Below, in pieces: positions 36,214-44,600 of a stretch of DNA of 64,000 nt; the stretch's first letter is position 1; each line of letters begins with the position of its first letter. The notes below the pieces were generated by a model. The model saw only the letters and a program-made list of their open reading frames with translations, was not told where the DNA came from and ran no database searches. Position numbers and translations under genes: made by a program. The stretch is from positions 68,037 through 132,036 of the forward strand of contig DATKMK010000098.1 in assembly GCA_035541895.1 (NCBI GenBank). The letters are read 5' to 3'. The stretch comes from DATKMK01 sp035541895 (GTDB lineage Bacteria > Desulfobacterota > Binatia > HRBIN30 > JACQVA1).

Positions 36214-36660
36214 ATGGAATCCGGATTTCTCTTGCCTGATCCCGAAGACGACGACGCCGCGCCGTTCTGGCAGGGCGCCGCACGCGGCGAGCTGCGGGTG
36301 CAGACCTGTGCGTCTTGCGGACGACGACGGATGCCGCCGCGACCGATGTGTCCGTCGTGCCGGTCGCTCGATCACGACTGGCACACGCTGTCGGGTCGCG
36401 GGACGATTTGGTCGTTCGTGGTCGCGCACCCGCCGCTGTTGCCCGCGTATCAAGCGTTGGCGCCGTACAATGTGATCACGGTTGCGCTCGACGAAGATCC
36501 GAGCCTGCGCTTGGTTGGAAACCTGGTCGCGCGGCCGGATGGCCCGATCAACGAGATCGATCCGACGACGATCCGCATCGGCGACCGCGTGCAGGTCGTC
36601 TTTCAACCAGTCGACGACATGCATCTGCCGCAATGGATGCGGACAGATGAGCGGAGATGA
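36214..36660 (+). CDS. DUF35 / OB-fold zinc-ribbon partner of the thiolase-like protein
   Basis: 148 residues. A rubredoxin-like zinc ribbon (Cys32, Cys35, Cys46, Cys49 in CASCG...CPSC) is followed by an OB fold (GRGTIWSFVVAHPP, NVITVALDEDP, GDRVQVVFQPV). DUF35 proteins bind thiolase-like enzymes and form the channel or complete the active site in Ltp2 and HMG-CoA/thiolase complexes. GGAGG lies 8 bases before the ATG at 36214. The gap to the upstream gene is 4 bases, so the two are co-expressed and probably form a complex. Confidence 0.9.
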   Translation: MESGFLLPDPEDDDAAPFWQGAARGELRVQTCASCGRRRMPPRPMCPSCRSLDHDWHTLSGRGTIWSFVVAHPPLLPAYQALAPYNVITVALDEDPSLRLVGNLVARPDGPINEIDPTTIRIGDRVQVVFQPVDDMHLPQWMRTDERR

Positions 36661-36745
36661 CCGGGCAGGTAGATACGGGTTGTTCGGCCGCATCAGGATC
36701 GAAGTGCCAGGCTACGCGGATTCGATGGGACACGAGAATCCCGTC

Positions 36746-37543
36746 CTATAGCGGCGATGTCCGGCAACGCGACGCGAGCAATCCGGTTGCCGCGGTAAGG
36801 TCGAGATCGGCCACAAGCAGGCCTTCCTGGCCGTAAGGTTGAAAGCACTGCAGCGTCCCATCGGGACGGGCGACCGCCGACGTGGTGCCGGAACCTTCGC
36901 TCGCGCAGTTCACGGACGCGAAGTAGCACGTATTCTCCGCCGCACGACACAGCATCGCCTTCTCATGGAAGGTGTTGGCAGGATCGGCAAACGTGACGGG
37001 GCGATAGCTCTCGGGCTCGGCGACATGCGCGTGCGGGTGAAACACGACCTGCGCGCCGCGGCGCACGGCCCACCGCACCGTCTCCGGATAGCGCCACCCT
37101 TCGTGGCAAATCACGATTCCGAAGGTCAACGGGCCCGCCGTGAACACTCGGCGTTCGGTCCCGAGCGCGGGATACGTGGCCTCCTCCGAGGGGTCGAGCT
37201 GTCCCTTGTCCTGCCAGCCGGCGATCGTGCCGTCCGGGTCGATCACGCACGCGGTGATCTGCAAGCCGCGGTTGGTCACCCGCTCCGTGCCCAGGATGAC
37301 GGTGATGCGGGCGTCCCTGGCGGCGGCCGCGACGTCAGCCCACGCTCGTTCGAGGAACGCGGGATCGGGCGGTGGCGGTGTCGTGCCCGGCCAGCGATAC
37401 CCGGGAACGAAGCATTCCGGAAAGCAGATCACAGTGGCGCCTCGACGGCTTGCGTCGGTCACCGCTGATGTTGCCAATCGCACAGACTCGTCGGGTGTCG
37501 CAGAAACGCGGAGGTTCGCGAGGGCGATGCGGACCGTACTCAT
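36746..37543 (-). CDS. Carbon-nitrogen hydrolase (nitrilase superfamily)
   Basis: 265 residues from the ATG at 37541-37543, which has GGAG 7 bases away. The nitrilase catalytic triad is visible: Glu43 in FPECFVPGY, Lys113 in QDKGQLDP and Cys146 in VICHEGWRYPE. The superfamily cleaves nitriles, amides or carbamoyl groups; this layout, with no N- or C-terminal extra domain, fits an omega-amidase or aliphatic amidase-type member. The substrate cannot be inferred. It is convergent with the DUF35 gene and followed upstream by a 700-base region of gene scars. Confidence 0.88.
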   Translation of the reverse strand: MSTVRIALANLRVSATPDESVRLATSAVTDASRRGATVICFPECFVPGYRWPGTTPPPPDPAFLERAWADVAAAARDARITVILGTERVTNRGLQITACVIDPDGTIAGWQDKGQLDPSEEATYPALGTERRVFTAGPLTFGIVICHEGWRYPETVRWAVRRGAQVVFHPHAHVAEPESYRPVTFADPANTFHEKAMLCRAAENTCYFASVNCASEGSGTTSAVARPDGTLQCFQPYGQEGLLVADLDLTAATGLLASRCRTSPL

Positions 37544-37610
37544 GGTGATGCTCCTCAACCTCGCTGCGCCTTGATCGGGCGGAATCGTCTTCGCCGGTTG
37601 TCTCTCAGCG

Positions 37611-38015
37611 TCATGGTAGTGTTGACACGCGTGTCGCGTGGATGCGTCCAGTCATTCGTAACGTCCGCACCTCAGCGTCTTCTTGGGGCGTCGACCGGAA
37701 CGTGTCGTCACGGAGTTGAGGTCTTTGGTGGCGCGCGGCCGCGCGTGGAACGCGACCGCGTGGGCGCCGACCACGCGGTACCGGACGCCATGAACATTCA
37801 ACGCGGCGATGAACTCTTCGTAATCTCGGCATCTCATCGAGACCCCGTGTCTTCAGACAACTCTGCAGCGCTGCTCCGACTACCTCGACACGTTGCTCGG
37901 GAGTGAGCCCGTCGTACCAGAAGCGAAAGTCGGCCTCGTCCGCCGCCGATTTGCGAATTCGGGCCACCGTCCATACCCGGCCTCGGGCGCGTACCATCTG
38001 GAGTCGGTCAGCCAT
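37611..38015 (-). pseudogene. Remnant of a small partner gene of a nucleotidyltransferase pair
   Basis: The frame from ATG 38015 contains ADEADFRFWYDGLTPEQRVE and SCLKTRGLDEMPRLRRVHRRVE. These are recurrent in short proteins encoded just upstream of, and overlapping, DUF6036/AbiEii-like nucleotidyltransferase genes. The conserved part ends near 37820. The reading then continues without its usual stop into arginine-rich sequence until 37611, so the gene's end is lost. The recognised pattern is from memory of such pairs and should be treated as tentative. Confidence 0.5.
37652..37837 (-). pseudogene. Truncated nucleotidyltransferase (toxin-antitoxin-type), dead
   Basis: The product begins MRCRDYEEFIAALNVHGVRYRVVGAHAVAFHARPRATKDL. 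This is the start of a minimal or AbiEii-like nucleotidyltransferase (VVGAHAVAFHARPRATKDLD). It breaks after ATKDL, where D-x-D metal residues are expected, and runs out at 61 residues in unrelated sequence. The catalytic aspartates and two thirds of the gene are gone. It overlaps the upstream remnant. The rest of 37838-38260 shows no intact gene. Confidence 0.7.
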
Positions 38016-38260
38016 GCACCCAACACCGTACCGCGAACTCATCGCGGCCGACCAATGCTCATCATGGCCTGGCGGGATCTTCCCCGGGTTCAGTGGAGAC
38101 GACATCCGGCAGCCCAAGCCTGCGCGGCGTGGATCGAACTGAAGATGCGACGCATTTCGCGGGTCTTCGCTTGAGGCCATCTCAACGTTCAGCATCAGCG
38201 GCGGCGAGAAGCGCCGCCCGCTGCATGCTGTTGTTGGGCGGCGGCGCCTCGTCTCTGGGG

Positions 38261-39226
38261 CTAGACATCGCTATTACGATACCCATGCGGGGTGAGCACG
38301 ATGCGCTGCGAAGTATGCGCAGCCTCCGACCATGCTTGCTCAACGGAGGACAGAGGCATCGCCTTTGCGTCGACGCGGAAGGTCCCGCGCACGATCTCCT
38401 TCACGAGCGACGGCAGCTCATCGACAATGTCACGGCCCGGTACCGAACCAATACCGCTGCCGACGATCTGCAGGTGCGCTGCGCGCAGGGCCGCCGACGG
38501 GATGGCGGCGGTTGGACCCGACACCGAGCCGATTTCGATCCAGGTGAGCGGTTGAGAACGGTCCGCACGCTCGGTAATCACATCCACCATCGTCTTTGCG
38601 GTCGCCGCGCCCCAGACGAAGTCAAGGACGACATCAACCTCCCGCGCGAGCGTTCCGAGCTTGGCGTCTTCGAACGTTACGACCTCCGTTGCGCCAAGCG
38701 CAGGTAACTTCGCGAGCTTTCTCTCGCTGCGACCTGCTGCGATAATTTGCGACGCGCCCAAATGGCGTGCGACCTGCACTGCCATGCTGCCCGCGTTCCC
38801 GGTCGCTCCCAGGATGAGCACCTTCTGTCGCTTCTTGAACGGAACGCGGCAGCGCAGCGCGAGCCACGAGCCCATCGCCGGGTTCAAACCCGCCGCAACC
38901 GCGAGATGATCAACGCCACGTGGGAGCACGATGCTGCGGTCGACCTCGATCGCCGTCCTTTCGGCCATCGAGCCCATCGGTGTGTCGTCGAGCACGAAGT
39001 AGCGCAGCTTCCCGTCCGAACCGCGCCCGACGCCGTCAATGCCCGGAATCAGCGGCAGCTCGCCCTTGCTCGTATAGTGGGAGCCGTCTGCTTGCGATCG
39101 CACGCGCGGGTGAAGCCCGACCGCCAGCACCTCAAGCAGCATTTCCCCGCGATTCTTGGCCACGGGCTCAGCGAAGTCTTCGTACCGAGGTGGTGTATCG
39201 AACGATCTGACGACTGCAGCTTTCAT
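38261..39226 (-). CDS. Quinone-reductase-like MDR-family dehydrogenase
   Basis: 321 residues of the medium-chain dehydrogenase fold without the structural zinc cysteines. It starts MKAAVVRSFDTPPRYEDF; the NADPH motif is LGATGNAGSMAVQVARHLGA (residues about 144-163), and IPGIDGVGR is the family's HEGAG-like segment. Such proteins are NADPH:quinone or enoyl reductases. It sits between gene scars and the repeat-rich 39227-39839 region and has no obvious partner. Confidence 0.82.
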   Translation of the reverse strand: MKAAVVRSFDTPPRYEDFAEPVAKNRGEMLLEVLAVGLHPRVRSQADGSHYTSKGELPLIPGIDGVGRGSDGKLRYFVLDDTPMGSMAERTAIEVDRSIVLPRGVDHLAVAAGLNPAMGSWLALRCRVPFKKRQKVLILGATGNAGSMAVQVARHLGASQIIAAGRSERKLAKLPALGATEVVTFEDAKLGTLAREVDVVLDFVWGAATAKTMVDVITERADRSQPLTWIEIGSVSGPTAAIPSAALRAAHLQIVGSGIGSVPGRDIVDELPSLVKEIVRGTFRVDAKAMPLSSVEQAWSEAAHTSQRIVLTPHGYRNSDV

Positions 39227-39587
39227 GATGCTTTGGTCCGTTCCGAACTCACGATCAAGGCCTTCAAGACCGCATGGCCGCTGTCGTATGAGACTCTCAG
39301 GTCGCCCGACTACTATTCGACTCCCGAAAGGAAGTCACGACCCACGCGAATTGTCGTCAGCATAGCATCCCTCGGATGTACTGGTCGGTCTTCGGCGATT
39401 GCTCCGCAGCATCGCATGTTTCACTCCGGATCGGCGCGCCCCTCGTAGGGTTGCTAGGCGTCTCCCCCTCGCGGACTAGTATGCCGGAACCGCACCCGAT
39501 GATCGGCGGGACTGTGCACGCCGAGTCCGCGGCGGTTGAGGACGTGGTTGGCAGCCTGATATCGGCGCGTTGGAAATGATGTGCGCA
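39227..39587. other. Intergenic stretch, no gene recognised
   Basis: This 360-base stretch precedes the 41-bp repeat. Only short open frames occur (for example one starting GVSPSRTSMPEP near 39459), none with family similarity or a ribosome binding site. It may be part of the same decayed region as the repeat. Confidence 0.5.
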
Positions 39588-39794
39588 GGCGTCCCGAAAT
39601 CGCGTGCAGAGTCGATTCCGACCACTCCGGCGTCTCGAAAGCGCGCACGGAAACGTTTCCGACCGTGTTCGCTGGCCCGAAATCGCACCCGGAAACACTT
39701 CCCACTGCTGCCGCGGCGCGAAATCGCACCCGGAAGAGATTCCGACTGGCGCCGCGGGCTTGAAATCAGGGACCGGTGCCTTTCCGTGCGGCGC
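39588..39794. repeat. Degenerate tandem repeat, five copies of about 41 bases
   Basis: Units start at 39588, 39629, 39671, 39712 and 39753 and are 41-42 bases long. Each contains the core CGAAATCGC, then a CCGGAAA-type block and a TTCCGAC-type block; the last unit is the most decayed. Because 42 is a multiple of 3, the minus strand reads a roughly 14-residue Arg/Phe-rich repeat, but no start or family supports a gene. This is a minisatellite just downstream of the CoA-transferase stop (39840). Confidence 0.85.
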
Positions 39795-39839
39795 TGACGT
39801 CTGGAGATTGATGTGTGCTGAGCTGCCAGGCGTGTCCCC

Positions 39840-41156
39840 CTACGGCCAGAACAGCCGGCGGGCTTCGCCGTGCAGCCAGTCGCGGAAATCGGGATGTGCC
39901 AGCTCGATGAGGGCGAGGGCGCGCTCGCGCTGCGTGCGTCCCTGCAGATTGATGATGCCGTACTCGGTGACGACGAAGTCGACGAAGGTGCGCGGCACGG
40001 TGACGATCGTGCCCGGAGGCAACTGCGGCACGATGCGCGAGATGCTGCCGCCACGCGTGGTCGACGGCAGTACGTGAATCGCGCGACCGCCGGCGGAGTA
40101 GAGCGCCCCCATCGTCCAGACCAACTGGCCGCCGGGACCAGTGTACATCTGCGGCCCGATCGATTCGGAGGCGACTTGCCCGGTGAGATCGATCATCGAC
40201 GCTTGATTGATCGCGACGAGATTGCGGATCGATGAGATGCGCGGGAGATTGTTGACCCACTCGATTTCCTTGATCGCGATGCCCGAATTGTCGGCGCAGA
40301 AGCTCATGTCCGCGCCGGGGACGACGAAGGACGCTGTGGCCACGCCGGGATGATATGTCTTGTAGCGGCCGGTGGCGGCGCCGGCTTTGACCAGCTCGAC
40401 CGCCGAGGCGACCAGGATCTCCGAATCGATTCCGAGGTCATGCTTCTCGGTCAGATAACTGCCCATGCATGACGACAGCGTCCCCGTGCCGATTTGGATC
40501 GTGTCGCGGTCATTGACCAAGGTCGACACATACGCGCCGACGACCTCGGTGATCTCCTGTCGCTCCGCCGTAAGCTCAGGCAACCGGATCATATCCGGGC
40601 GATCACGTCGCTCGACCAGCAGATCGAACTCCGACAGGTGTACGAAGTTGTCGCCCCGGGTCGGCAGACCGCGGCCGCCCACCTCAGCGATGCTCAGCTT
40701 TGCGGTGCGCAGCAGTGCCTTCGATTGCCAGACGCTGTAGCCGAAGTTGACGAAGCCGCGGGCGTCGGGTTCCGACACCGGGGTCATGAAGACGTCTGCC
40801 GAGAAGCCGTCGTGGCGGCCGCCTTCGAGCACCTTCGAGCCGATGCCGTAGTCGGTGACGGCAAAGTCACCGTGACGCGACTCGATCGACGGTCGCACCA
40901 GCACGGAGATGAAGTCGCTGACGAAGTCGATGTGACCGTCCCACGCCGGATCGCTCTTCGCCCACGGATGCGGATGCCGCGTCGCCCCTTGGATCACGCG
41001 CACGCCTTGCAACTCGCCGCGGCGTTCGGCGAGCGCGTTCATCAACGTCACCGGCACCGGGCCCATCGGGAACCGCACGAGATCGCCGCTTTTGACGCGG
41101 CGCGCGGCGGCGTCGGCGGCGGTGAGCTTGTCGGCGAAGGCGGTGCGCCAATCCAT
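39840..41156 (-). CDS. Acetyl-CoA hydrolase/transferase family protein (4-hydroxybutyrate CoA-transferase-like)
   Basis: 438 residues from the ATG at 41154-41156. Class I CoA transferase features are RHPHPWAKSDPAW, EVGGRGLPTRGDNFVHLSEFD, IGTGTLSSC, the MYTGPGGQLVWTMGA loop (family GxGGQ) and VTEYGIINLQGRT near the C-terminus. It moves CoA between short or hydroxy acids, or hydrolyses acyl-CoA. The catalytic Glu is probably in the segment before GPGGQ (VASESIG). It is the last gene of a serine hydrolase, alcohol dehydrogenase, metal hydrolase, CoA-transferase run, 17 bases after the metal hydrolase. A longer frame back to 41495 is a shadow of that gene. Confidence 0.9.
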   Translation of the reverse strand: MDWRTAFADKLTAADAAARRVKSGDLVRFPMGPVPVTLMNALAERRGELQGVRVIQGATRHPHPWAKSDPAWDGHIDFVSDFISVLVRPSIESRHGDFAVTDYGIGSKVLEGGRHDGFSADVFMTPVSEPDARGFVNFGYSVWQSKALLRTAKLSIAEVGGRGLPTRGDNFVHLSEFDLLVERRDRPDMIRLPELTAERQEITEVVGAYVSTLVNDRDTIQIGTGTLSSCMGSYLTEKHDLGIDSEILVASAVELVKAGAATGRYKTYHPGVATASFVVPGADMSFCADNSGIAIKEIEWVNNLPRISSIRNLVAINQASMIDLTGQVASESIGPQMYTGPGGQLVWTMGALYSAGGRAIHVLPSTTRGGSISRIVPQLPPGTIVTVPRTFVDFVVTEYGIINLQGRTQRERALALIELAHPDFRDWLHGEARRLFWP

Positions 41157-41173
41157 CGGATCACGGTCGGGGA

Positions 41174-41902
41174 TCAGGCGTTGCCGCCGAGTAGTTCGCG
41201 CAGGGTGGCGGCCAGGTCTCGCAGGACGCGGGCACCGTCGCCGACGAACACCGAGCCGTGCATGGTCGCGAGCACGCGCGGCTGCAGATCCGCCAACTCG
41301 TTCACGATGCGCTCGGTATGCGGCGTGAACGGGTAGGCGTGTGCGAACGGTCCATTCGCGTCTTGGATCAAGCCCGCGCGGTGTCGCGCGAGCACGTCGG
41401 TCTCGGTGATCGGCTCCACCTCGCCGCCGTGCGACAAGAGATCGGAGCAGAACAGCGTGCGGGTGGACTCGTCGAACAGCAGCGACGCCTCCCAACTGTG
41501 CGGGAGATGCGGCGTTTGAAGGAAGCGGAAGCGGTGCCGGCCGGTCGAAAAGCTCTCGCCGTGCTGCATCATACGCGCCGGACGAGCGGCGAAATCATTG
41601 AGACTTGTGAGCGCGCCGACGGTGGTGCACAGCGCTTCGGCCTGCGGCGCGAGCGCCAGCCATTCATTGAGGCTGCCGCACTCGTCGGCCTCGAAGTGGC
41701 TGAAGCCGCTCCACCGCACCCGCTTCGGATCGATCAGCGACGCGACGCCTTCGCGCACCGCCGGGAACATCGCCTTCATGCCGGTGTGGTACAGCAACGG
41801 CTCGTCATCGCGCACCAGAAACTGACTGAACTGCAGATTGTACTCCGGCACGAAGCTGGTGAGGCGAAAGGTGTCGGGTGCGATCTCGGTTACGTTTGTC
41901 AT
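41174..41902 (-). CDS. ODP-type metallo-beta-lactamase-fold protein
   Basis: 242 residues. The HxExD motif HFEAD (His69, Glu71, Asp73) replaces the HxHxDH of hydrolytic beta-lactamases and marks the oxygen-binding di-iron (ODP) group related to flavodiiron proteins. The second half has FLQTPHLPHSWEAS, FCSDLLSHGG and TMHGSVF, matching further metal ligands. Unlike flavodiiron proteins it lacks a flavodoxin domain. An O2- or NO-sensing or -reducing role is possible. The start at 41902 abuts the alcohol dehydrogenase stop (41904), so the genes are coupled. Confidence 0.8.
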   Translation of the reverse strand: MTNVTEIAPDTFRLTSFVPEYNLQFSQFLVRDDEPLLYHTGMKAMFPAVREGVASLIDPKRVRWSGFSHFEADECGSLNEWLALAPQAEALCTTVGALTSLNDFAARPARMMQHGESFSTGRHRFRFLQTPHLPHSWEASLLFDESTRTLFCSDLLSHGGEVEPITETDVLARHRAGLIQDANGPFAHAYPFTPHTERIVNELADLQPRVLATMHGSVFVGDGARVLRDLAATLRELLGGNA

Positions 41903-41903
41903 A

Positions 41904-43019
41904 TCAACCGCCTTTCGAAGGTAAGAGGCACGAGTGAATGCTCGACTCACCCGGGAGGTCGCCGGCGAGCATCTGAATCGCGTGCTCAGCTTGCTCGAGT
42001 GGGAACTCGTGCGTGTGCATCTTGCCAAGCAGGGGCATGCGGCCGGATTCGATCAAACGAATGGCCGCCTGATACGACTTGCTCGTCACCCCCAAGGCGC
42101 CGGTGATTTTGATCTCCTTGGCGACGACCAAGTCGCTGATGAAATCCGGGACCGGTTTGAATCCCTTGACGCCGGCGAGCACGATGCGCGCACCCATGGC
42201 CGCGTAGTAGAGCGATTCGGCGATCGGCTCCGCTGCGTACGCCGAGACCTCGACGATGACGTCGGCGCCGTGGCCATTGGTCAGGTCGCGCACGGCTTTG
42301 CGAGCGTCGTCGGCTTCGATGTTGATGACGTGGTCGGCCCCGAGTTCGAGCGCCAAAGCCAGTTTGCTAGCATCGCGGTCGAGGCCGGTGACGATGATCA
42401 TGTCGGCGCCCGCGGCGCGTGCGGCGATGGCACTCGCGAGGCCGCGTTGGCCAGGACCGAGAATGAGCACGATATCACCCGGGCCCGTGTCGGGGATGTC
42501 GACCGCCCAACGGAAGCCGGCGCCGAGCGGATTGAACATCACCGCGAGTCCAGGCGGGAGATCCTTGCGTACCTTGTGCACGAGCGAGTGCGGGTCGAGA
42601 TACATGAAGTCGGCGTAGGCGCCCCACAGGCCCGGCGCATGCGAGAGCGGAATGTAGGAGTAGCCGAACAGGCCGGAACCACGACCGCGGCACAATTGGT
42701 AGTTCCCGCCGATGCAGGCGCGGCAGTAACCGCAAGGGATGAGCACTTCCACCGCGACGCGGTCGCCGACGTCGACGCCCCATCGTTCGGCCGCGCGGTC
42801 GCCGATGCGTTCGATGATGCCGAGCGGTTCGTGCCCCGGAATCAGCGGCCAGCGCACCGGCAGGACGCCGGTGTACTGCTCGACGTCGCTGCCGCAGATG
42901 CCGCAGGCCTCGACGCGCAGCAGCGCACCATCGTCGTCGATATCGGGAATCGGCAACTCGCGCAGCTCAAGCTGGCGCGGAGCGGTTTGCACGATTGCGC
43001 GTGTCGTCTTCGGCGGCAT
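41904..43019 (-). CDS. Zinc-dependent alcohol dehydrogenase
   Basis: 371 residues. Catalytic zinc ligands are Cys42 in CGICGSD and the GHE of His63-Glu64; the structural zinc site is Cys96, Cys99, Cys102 and Cys110 in CGYCRACIGGNYQLC. The cofactor domain has LILGPGQRGLASAIAARAAGAD. It probably oxidises an alcohol or polyol with NAD(P)+. The ATG at 43017-43019 is preferred; a longer frame to 43073 adds residues (PISVHLCPSVVS) encoded by the decamer repeat upstream. Its stop abuts the start of the ODP protein gene. Confidence 0.9.
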   Translation of the reverse strand: MPPKTTRAIVQTAPRQLELRELPIPDIDDDGALLRVEACGICGSDVEQYTGVLPVRWPLIPGHEPLGIIERIGDRAAERWGVDVGDRVAVEVLIPCGYCRACIGGNYQLCRGRGSGLFGYSYIPLSHAPGLWGAYADFMYLDPHSLVHKVRKDLPPGLAVMFNPLGAGFRWAVDIPDTGPGDIVLILGPGQRGLASAIAARAAGADMIIVTGLDRDASKLALALELGADHVINIEADDARKAVRDLTNGHGADVIVEVSAYAAEPIAESLYYAAMGARIVLAGVKGFKPVPDFISDLVVAKEIKITGALGVTSKSYQAAIRLIESGRMPLLGKMHTHEFPLEQAEHAIQMLAGDLPGESSIHSCLLPSKGG

Positions 43020-43035
43020 ACGGTAGTCGCACACT

Positions 43036-43065
43036 GAAACCACAGATGGACACAGATGAACACTG
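43036..43065. repeat. Second copy of the decamer repeat (one arm)
   Basis: ACCACAGATG, GACACAGATG and AACACTGATT follow one another with a 10-base period. GAAACCACAGATGGACAC (43036-43053) is identical to the core at 28675-28692 in opposite orientation. No matching second arm was found within about 100 bases. The array fills the 58-base gap between the serine hydrolase stop (43078) and the alcohol dehydrogenase start. Confidence 0.85.
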
Positions 43066-43077
43066 ATTGGCAAGCGA

Positions 43078-44241
43078 TCAGTTTAGCGCGTTGTACACGT
43101 CGAAGATCAGGCTGAAGCCGCGCGCGTCGCCGGACAGTCCTTGCTGCATCTGGTTCATGACGTAGGCGAAGCCGAGGCGTGCGTCGGGATCGGCGAAGGC
43201 GATCGATCCGCCGGCGCCGGGATGACCGAACGCGCGCGGATTGGGACCGAACGGAATCATCGGTTGGGTGAGAAAGAAGCCGAGACCGAACCGCGTGTGC
43301 AGCGGGGCGAGGACGGCGTCGGTGCCAAACGCCTGTTCGGTGGTGGCGCGATTGATCGCGTCTGGCCCGAGGATGTGGACCCCGTCGAGGTCGCCGTTGC
43401 ATGCGAGCGCGCCGTAGATCCGAGCGAGGCCGCGCGCATCGCCGTGGCCATTGGCCGCCGGGATTTCCGCGCCGCGCCAGCCGCGCGTGTTGACCTGGCG
43501 TGGATCGAGTCGCGGGTTGCCGAAGACCCGGCCGGCGAGCGATTCGGGATTCTTCGCAGCATTGACGAAGACGTCGGCAGCGCCCTGCGGTGGCGGCGGT
43601 GCTGGGATCATATCGGCGCAGCGCGCATCGTCGTGTTCGTCGAGACCGATGTGAAAGTCGACCTCGAGAGGTTTGGCGATCTCTTCGCGAAAGTACCTGC
43701 CGAGCGAGCGGCCGTCGACGCGACGGACGAGTTCACCGACGAGATAGCCGAAGGTGAGCGCGTGATAGCCGTGCTGAGTGCCGGGCTTCCACGCGGGCGC
43801 TTGGGCGGCGAGCGTCGAGGTCATGAAGTGCCAATCATAGAGGTGCTCGACGGTGATCGGCGGCGCGACCGGAGCGAGGCCCGCCTGATGGCTGAGCAGA
43901 TGGCGTACGGGGACTTGGTCTTTGCCGGCTTGGGCGAACTCCGGCCAGTAGCGCGCGACCGCTGCATCAAGATCGAGTCGCCCCTGCTCGACCAGTCGGT
44001 GCGCACAGATTGCTGTCATCCCCTTCGTCGTCGAGTAGACGTTGACGATGGTGTCACGCTGCCACGGCCGCGTGCGGGCGGCGTCTGCATAACCGCCCCA
44101 GAGATCCACGACCGGCTCGCCGTCGAGCGTGACGGCGAGCGCCGCACCGACTTCGCCGCTGGCGAAGCTGCCTTCGAACGATTGCCGCACGCGTTCGAAG
44201 CGGGAATCGCATGCGCCCTGGACTTGGACGTTCGTCGCCAT
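43078..44241 (-). CDS. Serine hydrolase of the beta-lactamase / class C esterase family
   Basis: 387 residues from the ATG at 44239-44241 (GGAGG upstream). The SxxK motif is Ser70-Thr-Thr-Lys73 in VYSTTKG and the third motif is GHPGAGG (family HxG/KTG). The middle motif, normally YxN, reads Tyr159-His-Ala in HGYHALTFG. This is the EstB-type pattern of esterases and D-amino-peptidases, cytoplasmic here because there is no signal peptide. The first gene of the minus-strand run, it likely cleaves an ester or small amide for the downstream dehydrogenase and CoA transferase. Confidence 0.85.
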   Translation of the reverse strand: MATNVQVQGACDSRFERVRQSFEGSFASGEVGAALAVTLDGEPVVDLWGGYADAARTRPWQRDTIVNVYSTTKGMTAICAHRLVEQGRLDLDAAVARYWPEFAQAGKDQVPVRHLLSHQAGLAPVAPPITVEHLYDWHFMTSTLAAQAPAWKPGTQHGYHALTFGYLVGELVRRVDGRSLGRYFREEIAKPLEVDFHIGLDEHDDARCADMIPAPPPPQGAADVFVNAAKNPESLAGRVFGNPRLDPRQVNTRGWRGAEIPAANGHGDARGLARIYGALACNGDLDGVHILGPDAINRATTEQAFGTDAVLAPLHTRFGLGFFLTQPMIPFGPNPRAFGHPGAGGSIAFADPDARLGFAYVMNQMQQGLSGDARGFSLIFDVYNALN

Positions 44242-44600
44242 GTCACCTCCAACGAGATTTGCTGGATACCCTACCGGCATTGCGCGGGGCAATGGCCGAG
44301 GCGAGGTCGCCGGACAGTCGGCGGCCGACCAATCCCTTGCCGAAGCGCGCGGCTGTGAGCTCCGATGACGCGGCCCGTGGGCCAAAAATCGTTCGCTTCT
44401 GACACCTGCTAACCGCGGGAAGGAGAATTTCTGGCCTTTGATATTGTCACCCTCACGATCCGCTCGTTCGCGCCGCATCGACGGAAGCTCGTTCCGTGGC
44501 AAAGGGCATGCTCCTCCATTGAGCGACGGACGCCCGGACTTACCACGGGAGGTTTTCAAGCGCCGTCCGTACGAAGTTCGCCGTGGAGAAAGGAATGGCC
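44242..44600. other. Divergent intergenic region between the serine hydrolase and the beta-helix protein
   Basis: This 359-base region must hold promoters for both divergent genes. It has a GGCCC-GT-GGGCC palindrome near 44373 and a relatively A/T-rich patch near 44424-44448 that might contain the plus-strand promoter. Short open frames exist but no supported gene. The ribosome binding site of the plus-strand gene is AGGA at 44591-44594. Confidence 0.4.

Noticed and set aside
39588..39794. CRISPR array or transposon ends
   Set aside because: Units are contiguous and degenerate with no spacers, and there are no target duplications or transposase.
41157..41495. Extension of the CoA transferase into a 551-residue protein
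   Set aside because: The added 113 residues are the shadow of the downstream half of the ODP protein gene; the family N-terminus begins at 41156.
43020..43073. N-terminal extension of the alcohol dehydrogenase
   Set aside because: The extra residues are encoded by the decamer repeat (SVHLCPSVVS type) and are not part of the family; the ATG at 43019 fits the normal N-terminus.
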